In this document: in pieces, positions 1-4,541 of the stretch
Layout: the number at the start of each line of letters is the position of its first letter
Position numbering within the stretch: position 1 is the first letter of the stretch
From: Chloroflexota bacterium
Lineage (GTDB): Bacteria > Chloroflexota > Anaerolineae > Caldilineales > Caldilineaceae
Direction of reading: 5' to 3'
Assembly: GCA_003577005.1 (NCBI GenBank)
Contig: QEUW01000608.1
Coordinates: forward strand, 1-5,432
Length of the DNA stretch: 5,432 bases
Notes under the pieces: generated by a model
Databases searched by the model: none
The model's input: only the letters and a program-made list of their open reading frames with translations
What the model was told of the DNA's origin: nothing
Position numbers and translations under genes: made by a program

Positions 1-122
1 GGGCCTGCCGGCGCCGCCGCTTCGGGCGCGGCCACCGGTGCGGCGCACGCACTGACGAGCAGCGCCAGCAGCAGGACGAGTGCCAGCCCGCCCTGCCATT
101 TGTATAGATGTTGTTTGAACAT
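1..122 (-). CDS. Secreted lipoprotein, N-terminal fragment (probable ABC-transporter solute-binding protein)
   Basis: Only the first 40 codons lie in the window; the frame is open to the left edge. The start begins MFKQHLYKWQ, followed by a hydrophobic stretch (about residues 11-23, GGLALVLLLALLV) and a lipobox V-S-A-C with the lipidated cysteine at residue 26. An Ala/Pro/Glu-rich linker follows (AAPVAAPEAAAPAG). This is a type II (lipoprotein) signal peptide, so the mature protein should be anchored to the outer face of the cytoplasmic membrane. A strong Shine-Dalgarno at 131-139 fixes the start. From family knowledge, this leader-plus-linker is typical of solute-binding lipoproteins of sugar or peptide ABC importers in Chloroflexota, and nearby catabolic genes fit an uptake role. 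The substrate-binding domain itself is outside the window, so that assignment is inference; the lipoprotein call is firm. Confidence 0.8.
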   Translation of the reverse strand, partial: MFKQHLYKWQGGLALVLLLALLVSACAAPVAAPEAAAPAG

Positions 123-130
123 GATGCTTC

Positions 131-139
131 TCTCCTCCT
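131..139 (-). promoter_or_regulatory. Ribosome binding site of the lipoprotein gene
   Basis: On the minus strand the sequence AGGAGGAGA lies 8 nt before the ATG at 122. It is a near-consensus Shine-Dalgarno and decides the start of the partial lipoprotein gene. Just upstream, the hexamer GTTCAG (minus strand) occurs twice in direct orientation, at 148-153 and 139-144; it may be an operator but is too short to claim. Confidence 0.75.
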
Positions 140-189
140 GAACTGGACTGAACAGTTAAACATATTGGATAGGAGTTACGTACTTGCTC

Positions 190-222
190 AGGTGCAACGC
201 ACTTTGGAAGTGCGTTGCACCT
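190..222. repeat. Perfect 15-bp inverted repeat (hairpin) with 3-nt loop
   Basis: The arms are 190-204 (AGGTGCAACGCACTT) and 208-222 (AAGTGCGTTGCACCT), perfectly complementary, with loop TGG at 205-207. No T-run follows on either strand, so it is not a standard intrinsic terminator. It lies in the 226-nt gap between the dehydrogenase and the lipoprotein gene. It looks like a dispersed REP-like palindrome, but copy number cannot be judged from this window. As RNA it would form a very stable hairpin and could protect or separate transcripts. Confidence 0.8.
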
Positions 223-258
223 CTAGACGGCCAGATAGTAAGCCTATGATGCCGGCAA

Positions 259-324
259 GACCTCCGGGAGGTGACCACAAATAGTCTGGTTGACAAAGCC
301 GATTCTGGTCACCTCCCGGAGGTC
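259..324. repeat. 66-nt inverted repeat with 19-bp perfect arms that are themselves palindromic
   Basis: The left arm 259-277 and right arm 306-324 are perfect reverse complements over 19 nt (left arm GACCTCCGGGAGGTGACCA), separated by a 28-nt spacer (278-305). Each arm contains an inner 13-nt palindrome, ACCTCC-G-GGAGGT or its complement, so the element can fold either as one long hairpin or as two small ones. It begins 24 nt downstream of the dehydrogenase stop codon. There is no T-tract, so it is more likely a REP/MITE-like element or mRNA-stabilising structure than a classical terminator. No transposase is present. Confidence 0.8.
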
Positions 325-348
325 GAGTGAATGCTTGCACTCTGGCTG

Positions 349-1350
349 TCATGCGTTGCGCCAATCAAGCACAATGCCGACAAGATCGCGCTCACCCCGG
401 TCCAGCCGCTGGTAGACCTGCGGCAGCTCGCGCCAGGGGAAGCGATGGGTGATCATGGGCGCGATGTGGAGCCGCCCTTTCGCCAGCATCTCCAGCGTCA
501 GGGCAAACGATCGTCGCCGGTCCCAACGGTGGCCGTCAGGCGGGTGGCCGTACGAGACCAGCAGGGCGATCTCCTTCTGCAAGAACGGATCACCGACCGG
601 GCTAAAGGTTGGCTGGTCGGTGTGGCGGGCGACGACCACTACCCGCCCTCCTTTGGCCGCGATCTCCATGCTGGTCTGGATCGCCGGCCAGACCGACGCC
701 GCTTCGATCACCAGGTCGGCGCCGTCGCCGTTGCAGAAGTCGCGTACTTGTTCGTGGAAATGGGGCTCGGCTGGGCTAAGCGCCAGGTCGGCGCCCAGCT
801 GGCGGGCAATGGCGAGGCGGCGTTCGTCGGTGTCGATAGCCACGGTACGGAAGCCATAAGCCACGCCATAGGCCAGCGCCGCCAGACCGATCACCCCCTG
901 GCCAACAAGCGCCAGGTTTTCGCCCGGCGCGGGGCTGCCCTTGCGCAACGCCAGGTGCGCGACCTCAAGGATGCTGAGAAAGACGGCCTGTTCGTCGGGC
1001 GCATCCGCCGGCAGCTTGACCGCCAGATGGGCCGGTACGGCGGCAATCGCCCGATGCGTGGCCGGCGCAAAGACCCGGTCGCCCGCGGCAAAGCCGGTCA
1101 CAGCCGCGCCCACCTCGACCACATCACCCACCATGGAGTAGCCGTTCTCGGCCGGGAGTTCCAGCGGCACATTGGCATGGAGAAACCGGCCTGCCGCATC
1201 CACCGGGATCAGCCGGTAGACGCGCAGCTCGGTGCCCGTGCTGATGGCTGTCACCCGCGCCCGCACGAGCAGCCCATCGGACGGGCAGGCGGGCGCGTCC
1301 ACGTCTTCAAACTCGGCCCGGCGCGGGGCGGTAATGATGAGACGTTGCAT
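349..1350 (-). CDS. Medium-chain dehydrogenase/reductase (MDR) family oxidoreductase lacking the usual zinc ligands
   Basis: This 333-aa protein has the two-domain MDR layout: an N-terminal GroES-like substrate domain (about residues 1-130) and a Rossmann nucleotide-binding domain (about 140-280). The cofactor loop is LVGQGVIG (GxGxxG at residues 150-155), and the acidic tip of the second strand, AIDTDE near residue 173, favours NAD(H) over NADP(H). The usual zinc sites are absent: the catalytic cysteine region reads AISTGTELRVYR (residues 35-46), the GHE motif is replaced by NGYSMVGDVVEVG (69-81), and there is no four-cysteine structural zinc lobe (only Cys22 and Cys206). ISTGTE plus GYxxVG resembles the BchC-like branch of the superfamily. 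The start follows AAGGGG at 1355-1360, 4 nt upstream. It lies 75 nt after the aminotransferase stop, probably in the same transcript. Redox role is confident; substrate is unknown. Confidence 0.85.
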   Translation of the reverse strand: MQRLIITAPRRAEFEDVDAPACPSDGLLVRARVTAISTGTELRVYRLIPVDAAGRFLHANVPLELPAENGYSMVGDVVEVGAAVTGFAAGDRVFAPATHRAIAAVPAHLAVKLPADAPDEQAVFLSILEVAHLALRKGSPAPGENLALVGQGVIGLAALAYGVAYGFRTVAIDTDERRLAIARQLGADLALSPAEPHFHEQVRDFCNGDGADLVIEAASVWPAIQTSMEIAAKGGRVVVVARHTDQPTFSPVGDPFLQKEIALLVSYGHPPDGHRWDRRRSFALTLEMLAKGRLHIAPMITHRFPWRELPQVYQRLDRGERDLVGIVLDWRNA

Positions 1351-1381
1351 CGGTCCCCTTCCACAGATCTTTGAGCGAACA

Positions 1382-1438
1382 AATGACAGGGTAATAAGAT
1401 GATAGGAATCATCCTTTCAACCTTGTCATCTTGTCATT
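1382..1438. repeat. Short repeat cluster at the aminotransferase 3' end: tandem octamer plus inverted arms
   Basis: CTTGTCAT occurs twice in tandem (1422-1429 and 1430-1437; ATGACAAG on the minus strand). The outer arms AATGACA (1382-1388) and TGTCATT (1432-1438) are inverted, and an inner hairpin is formed by GATGAT (1398-1403) and ATCATC (1408-1413) around AGGA. The aminotransferase stop codon (1428-1426) lies inside the second octamer read on the minus strand, so its last codons are made of repeat sequence. This resembles the short tandemly repeated (STRR-type) sequences common in cyanobacteria and Chloroflexota. There is no clear T-tract. Confidence 0.6.
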
Positions 1439-2352
1439 GGTAGCTGGCTCTGCGCCTGGGCGACGATGTCCACGCCGACGAGGTCGCTCCACGCCTGGAG
1501 TAGGGCTTTGGTCACGGGGCCGACGGCGCCGTCGCCCACGAGCAGGCCGTTGAAGCGTGTCGCCGGCATGATGCAATAGGGCGTACTCGTGAAAAAAGCC
1601 TCGTCCGCGGTGTAGATATCGTAGGGTTGGAAGTCGACGATCTGGGCCGGAATGCGCAACTGTTCGGCCAGTTCCAGCACAGTCGACCGGCTGATGCCGG
1701 CGAGCGCATTGCGTGTGGGCGGGGTCTTGAGCACACCCTCACTGACAATAAAGATGTTGCCGCCCTTATTTTCGGCCACATTGCCGTAGATGTCGAGCAA
1801 GATGCCCTGCGCCTGTGGATCGACCAGCTTTACCTCCATCTCGGCCAGGGTGTAGGCCATGCGGCTACGGTTCTTGATGCGCGGGTCGAGCGCCTCGGGC
1901 GGCGCGGCGCGGCTGGAGGGGGTCACCGCATGGCAGCCTTCGGTGTAGAAGCGCGCCCAGTCAGTGAGGATCATCGGCGCAGTGTGGATGATCACCGTAG
2001 CGGGCGAGCGCTGGATGGTCGGGTCGGCGCCGGCCATGGAGAGGCCGCGAGAAATATTGTGTACGAGCCACACATCCATCTCCGGCGCCACCTTGGGCAG
2101 GTTGGCATCGAGCACATGCAGCGACAACTCAGTCATCTCCGCTGGGGTCAGGCTGGGGTTGATGCGCGTCACCTTGAGCGACTTGTAGAGCCGGTCGACG
2201 TGTTGCTCAAGTTTGAAGGGCCGGTGGGCAAAGGTGCGCGTCGATTCAGTCACCATGTCGCCCAGCATGACCGCCGCGTCAAAGATGGAGATCTTGGCCT
2301 CGTCTGCTGGCACAAAGTCGCCGTTGAGGTAGACCAGATGGGCGGTGGTCAT
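1426..2352 (-). CDS. Class IV pyridoxal-phosphate aminotransferase (BCAT / D-amino-acid aminotransferase-like)
   Basis: The 308-aa product matches fold-type IV PLP enzymes in length and motif order. It begins with a YLNGDFVPADEAKISIFD strand pair, then GDMVTESTRTFAHRPFKLEQH (about 31-51) and VDRLYKSL (52-59), the family's start-of-domain signature. The likely Schiff-base lysine is K160 in DPRIKNRSRMAY. E194 in AENKGGNIFIV binds the PLP ring nitrogen, and GISRSTVLELA (219-229) forms the phosphate cup. FFTSTPYCIMPATRFNG (253-269) is the usual C-terminal strand. The start at 2352 is chosen because the open frame upstream only overlaps the preceding gene, and homology begins at TTAHLVYLNG. It starts 1 nt after the upstream stop (TAA-T-ATG) with no visible Shine-Dalgarno, implying translational coupling. 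Transaminase activity is confident; substrate and stereochemistry (L- or D-amino acid, or aminodeoxychorismate lyase) cannot be told. Confidence 0.88.
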   Translation of the reverse strand: MTTAHLVYLNGDFVPADEAKISIFDAAVMLGDMVTESTRTFAHRPFKLEQHVDRLYKSLKVTRINPSLTPAEMTELSLHVLDANLPKVAPEMDVWLVHNISRGLSMAGADPTIQRSPATVIIHTAPMILTDWARFYTEGCHAVTPSSRAAPPEALDPRIKNRSRMAYTLAEMEVKLVDPQAQGILLDIYGNVAENKGGNIFIVSEGVLKTPPTRNALAGISRSTVLELAEQLRIPAQIVDFQPYDIYTADEAFFTSTPYCIMPATRFNGLLVGDGAVGPVTKALLQAWSDLVGVDIVAQAQSQLPMTR

Positions 2353-2353
2353 A

Positions 2354-2770
2354 TTATGTGGTGACCAGTTCGGCAAGAGCCGTTGTTGTGGTTTCGATCT
2401 GAAGTGTACTGGGTTGCGTAGACAGGGGTGTCCCCCAACCGAAGAGCTCACGCACCAGTTGGCGTAAGGAATAGCCATACACGGTTTCGATCGTTGCTGC
2501 TTGCGCCAACATTTGGCGATCAAGCACTGTCAGCGATGCAATTTGGGTTGCGTCAAGCCGCCCATCTTGATAAGCTCGCCCCAGCAACCGTCTCAGGCCA
2601 AAGCTACGTGATACGTCAAGGCGGAAATGGAGTTGCTCGGCTTCCTCTAGCGACCCCCATTCGGTGGCGAGTTCCGCGATCATTTCGAGCGTCTGCCGCA
2701 AAGAGTCAAGGTAAGTATCTAAGTGCTGGGGGGTGACATCATCAAGAGTAAGCGCTGGAAGGTTTTTCAT
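2354..2770 (-). CDS. Small helical protein, candidate antitoxin/immunity partner of the upstream gene
   Basis: I do not recognise this 138-aa family. Residues 1-110 look almost entirely alpha-helical and charged (for example HLDTYLDSLRQTLEMIAELA, then SLEEAEQLHFRLDVSRSFGLRRLLGRAY), and the last 25 residues are a Thr/Ser-rich tail (TPLSTQPSTLQIETTTTALAE). There is no signal peptide, membrane segment or obvious catalytic motif. The start at 2770 is supported by AGGTGA (2780-2775), 4 nt before the ATG and overlapping the upstream stop codon, so translation is tightly coupled to the 166-aa protein. A longer in-frame ORF exists upstream, but that part is a shadow of the neighbour. The cassette has lower G+C than flanking genes. 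A soluble, acidic-helix-rich partner directly behind a BECR-like protein fits an antitoxin or immunity protein; this role is inference. Confidence 0.65.
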   Translation of the reverse strand: MKNLPALTLDDVTPQHLDTYLDSLRQTLEMIAELATEWGSLEEAEQLHFRLDVSRSFGLRRLLGRAYQDGRLDATQIASLTVLDRQMLAQAATIETVYGYSLRQLVRELFGWGTPLSTQPSTLQIETTTTALAELVTT

Positions 2771-2774
2771 CTTA

Positions 2775-2780
2775 TCACCT
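2775..2780 (-). promoter_or_regulatory. Ribosome binding site of the 138-aa gene overlapping the upstream stop codon
   Basis: AGGTGA on the minus strand contains the TGA stop (2777-2775) of the 166-aa gene and lies 4 nt before the ATG at 2770. A ribosome terminating on the first gene sits on the binding site of the second, which supports coupled translation of the pair and decides the downstream start. Confidence 0.65.
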
Positions 2781-3275
2781 GTGACGAACGATGTTCGTGC
2801 AGTTGCTGTCAAACAGAGCACCATAGCCGCTGACTTGATACCCGGTCGTAATTGTACCATACCCCGGGTCGTAAGCGACGTAGAGATATGGCAACGGCTG
2901 CGGAGCAGACCGAACATGCGACGGCGCCAGGAATCCGGCATAGGGCCGGCCAAAATAACGATAAGTCCATACGGCAACCTCTGGGTGCTGAACCGCCTTG
3001 CGCAAATCACCTTCATACATGGCAGCCGTGGTCTCCTCCGGCCATTGGCGCTCATCATAGATACGCTTAAACAAATGCCATTCCAGTGATGGCAATCGCG
3101 ATGCAACGAATATGCCATACCGGACCAACAATTTCCGTACAGCGTTTGGTACACGCGCGGGGTAGGTCGCAAACGACGCTTGCGCAACACGATCCAGGAT
3201 TGCTGTAACTTCAGTTGTGCTGGCTTGACGTTGTGTCGCAACCAAATCAAGAATGATCTGGTCAGCATTTGTCAT
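2775..3275 (-). CDS. Putative RelE/BECR-fold ribonuclease-like protein, candidate toxin
   Basis: The 166-aa product has a helical N-terminal half (about 1-90, NADQIILDLVATQRQAS... ERQWPEETTAAM). Its compact beta-rich C-terminal half contains DLRKAVQHPEVAVW (90-103), YRYFGRPYAGFLAP (105-118), LPYLYVAYDPGYGTITTGYQ (128-147) and a short tail. A histidine in an HP turn, followed by a final hairpin of the form V-x-Y-D-P-x-x-G-x-I-x-T-G-Y, is what I know from C-terminal nuclease domains of the Barnase/EndoU/ColicinE5-D/RelE (BECR) group, including CdiA-type RNases. H97, T143 and Y146 would be candidate active-site residues. There is no secretion signal or trafficking domain, so it would act in the cytoplasm as a type II-like toxin. 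The start at 3275 is set by GGAG at 3285-3282; an ATG at 3287 is the alternative. The protein as a coding gene is likely; the toxin assignment is inference without a family match. Confidence 0.7.
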   Translation of the reverse strand: MTNADQIILDLVATQRQASTTEVTAILDRVAQASFATYPARVPNAVRKLLVRYGIFVASRLPSLEWHLFKRIYDERQWPEETTAAMYEGDLRKAVQHPEVAVWTYRYFGRPYAGFLAPSHVRSAPQPLPYLYVAYDPGYGTITTGYQVSGYGALFDSNCTNIVRHR

Positions 3276-3281
3276 ACGCTG

Positions 3282-3285
3282 CTCC
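3282..3285 (-). promoter_or_regulatory. Ribosome binding site that decides the start of the 166-aa gene
   Basis: GGAG on the minus strand lies 6 nt before the ATG at 3275. It overlaps the competing in-frame ATG at 3287-3285, which has only a weak purine stretch upstream (GGCGAG). The 3275 start is therefore preferred over the upstream ATGs at 3287 and 3329; the latter would also overlap the FAD-oxidoreductase remnant. Confidence 0.5.
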
Positions 3286-3300
3286 ATATGATGGACTCGC

Positions 3301-3316
3301 CAGACACTAATGTCTG
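3301..3316. repeat. Perfect 6-bp inverted repeat upstream of the small gene pair
   Basis: CAGACA-CTAA-TGTCTG is a perfect inverted repeat with a 4-nt loop, placed 26 nt upstream of the 166-aa start codon. It overlaps the stop codon (3309-3307) of the C-terminal oxidoreductase remnant. Position and symmetry would suit an operator bound by an autoregulating antitoxin, or a small mRNA hairpin. No convincing -35/-10 pair was identified, and a 6-bp palindrome can arise by chance. Confidence 0.35.
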
Positions 3317-3555
3317 CGCCGAACCGCATCGGCTTGAATGACGGTCACCGCCAGGTATTCCGCCGTAGCGCCAGGAGCAAAGCGATTGGGCGAAAAGGCC
3401 GTGATCTCAAGGCTCGTCTGCCCATCGGCCACACATTCGGCCAACAGAAAACCCGCCGCGGGGTTGTAGGCAAAGCCACCCGAATGAAACGCACAGCCCA
3501 GATAGAGCCCCGGCAAGCCCTCAACCGGCCCCAGGATCGGCTCGCCGTCTAGCGA
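3307..3555 (-). pseudogene. C-terminal remnant of the DAO-family FAD oxidoreductase, out of frame with the main gene
   Basis: In the -1 frame relative to the 302-aa ORF, this segment encodes 82 residues beginning SLDGEPILGPVEGLPGLYLG and continuing CAFHSGGFAYNPAAGFLLAE, ending in a polar tail (ITAFSPNRFAPGATAEY...). This is the standard C-terminal FAD-binding end of DAO-family oxidases (DGxPILGPVPGxxGLYxAxGFSGHGFxxAPAxG). It has no start codon of its own and directly abuts the truncated end of the 302-aa frame. The frames join at TTTTCGCTAG (3558-3549). Compared with the family, about 18-25 residues between LLPTF and the DGEPILG motif, including the usual WAGL-type segment, are missing. A small out-of-frame deletion, rather than a single-base indel, therefore explains the break best. 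Confidence 0.75.
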
Positions 3556-4457
3556 AAAGTGGGCAGCAGCGGCGTCAGATTGGCGGTCAGTGAAGCGCTG
3601 ACTTCCGGCGGCGCGGCCAACTCTGTCATGCGAAAATCAAGCGACGGCGTGCGAAACTCCTCGCGCCAGGCCGTCTCGGCGCCGGCCAGCACCCGGTTGC
3701 CCAGCGCCGGGCGGATGTAGCCGCTTTGCGGGTTGGCATTGACCGCTGGGATGCGCAGCGGGGCCGGCAGTGGCGCCGTCACATAACGCTGGTGAACAAA
3801 GGCTTTCATCGGCACCTGCCGCTCCAGGGTCTGCATGAGTGCGAGCATCCACGTGTGAACCGTGCAGACCACCGCATCGCCCTCGACGCTGCCGCCGGCG
3901 GTGTGGACCCCGGCAACCACACCGTTACGGGTGAGAAAGCCGGTCACCTGCGTCTGCTCGCGGATCTCGACGCCCAGTTCCCGGCACTTTACTGCCAGGG
4001 CGGGGAGATACTCCTCCGGTTCGCTGTAGCCACCCAACGGGTCGAAGAGACCGATGATTTCATCCGCTGGCGTCAGTGCAAGCCAGCGTTTGCGGATCTC
4101 GGCGGCGCTCAGGATCTCATAGGGTGCGCCTAGCCGGTCATAGAGCGGTAGCAACGCCTCTCGTTCAGGCCAGTCAGTCGGGCCGAAAAGGTTAAGGCAG
4201 CCCACACCCTGGAAGCGATAGCCGGGCAACTCATCGGAAAGCTCGCGGTAGCGCGCCAGGCTCAGCTTGCGCACAAGCACGCCGGTTTCGCTCCAGAGCA
4301 GACCGGTGATGATCCCCGCCGCACGGCTGCTCGACCCGTCGCCCACCGGCCCCTTCTCCAGCACGATGATCCTGCCAGAGCGTTTGCGCGCCAGGTGGTA
4401 GGCCGTGCTCAGCCCAATCACGCCGCCGCCGATGATGATGGTTGTGGTCGAAGACAT
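3549..4457 (-). CDS. DAO-family FAD-dependent oxidoreductase, truncated at the C-terminus
   Basis: The 302-aa frame begins MSSTTTIIIGGGVIGLSTAYHLA, the dinucleotide-binding GxGxxG motif (residues 10-15), with E34 in IVLEKG as the ribose-binding acid. It continues with GSSSRAAGII (41-50), which contacts FAD. The middle (about 85-270) is the substrate domain, with KAFVHQRYVTAPLP and SGYIRPALGNRVLAGAE typical of glycine/sarcosine/D-amino-acid oxidase-like proteins. It stops at LTPLLPTFR, where the family normally continues for another 80-100 residues; most of that is found in another frame just downstream. GAGG 5 nt before the ATG supports the start. It follows the PhyH gene by 81 nt. The expected reaction is oxidative deamination or demethylation of an amine or amino acid with FAD. 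As the window stands, the product lacks part of the flavin-binding domain and is probably inactive, unless an assembly error caused the break. Confidence 0.8.
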   Translation of the reverse strand: MSSTTTIIIGGGVIGLSTAYHLARKRSGRIIVLEKGPVGDGSSSRAAGIITGLLWSETGVLVRKLSLARYRELSDELPGYRFQGVGCLNLFGPTDWPEREALLPLYDRLGAPYEILSAAEIRKRWLALTPADEIIGLFDPLGGYSEPEEYLPALAVKCRELGVEIREQTQVTGFLTRNGVVAGVHTAGGSVEGDAVVCTVHTWMLALMQTLERQVPMKAFVHQRYVTAPLPAPLRIPAVNANPQSGYIRPALGNRVLAGAETAWREEFRTPSLDFRMTELAAPPEVSASLTANLTPLLPTFR

Positions 4458-4490
4458 GGCTTCCTCAGGGTTTGTTCATAGTTTGACTTC

Positions 4491-4541
4491 AGTGAAGAGT
4501 GAGGGGTGATATGTGAATCTCTCCTCGCTCTTCACTCCTCA
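4491..4541. repeat. TGAGGAGTGAAGAG-type repeat forming a hairpin after the PhyH gene
   Basis: AGTGAAGAGTGAGG (4491-4504) and CCTCGCTCTTCACT (4523-4536) are inverted arms of 14 nt with one mismatch that would be a G-U pair in plus-strand RNA (A-C in minus-strand RNA), around an 18-nt loop. The repeat runs to 4541, so the PhyH stop codon TGA (4541-4539) is its first three bases on the minus strand. The 10-mer TCACTCCTCA at 4532-4541 recurs at 5415-5424 in front of the same gene. No T-tract follows, so a terminator is not claimed. Confidence 0.65.

Noticed and set aside
190..324. Intrinsic terminators at the two palindromes in the left intergenic gap
   Set aside because: Neither hairpin is followed by a U-rich tract on either strand.
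331..1374. Long plus-strand open frame (347 codons) antisense to the dehydrogenase
   Set aside because: It mirrors a clear MDR gene with conserved motifs. Its translation is Arg/His/Gly-rich without domains, as expected for the opposite strand of a high-G+C gene.
1627..2364. Plus-strand open frame of 245 codons opposite the aminotransferase
   Set aside because: It is antisense to a well-supported class IV aminotransferase, and its translation has no recognisable motif or ribosome site.
2353..2523. 57-codon N-terminal extension of the aminotransferase
   Set aside because: It overlaps the 138-aa gene in another frame and encodes no family sequence; homology starts at the ATG at 2352.
2771..3268. 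N-terminal extension of the 138-aa gene to a 304-aa protein
   Set aside because: Residues before the MKNLPAL start are a shadow of the 166-aa gene in another frame, with frequent Arg/Trp/Cys and no domain character. The AGGTGA site supports the start at 2770.
3549..3560. Programmed -1 frameshift on the TTTT run joining the two oxidoreductase frames
   Set aside because: Slippage of TTT on TTTT would join the frames correctly, but the joined protein would still lack about 20 residues normally present there, and no downstream pseudoknot or conserved heptamer is evident. A deletion is simpler.
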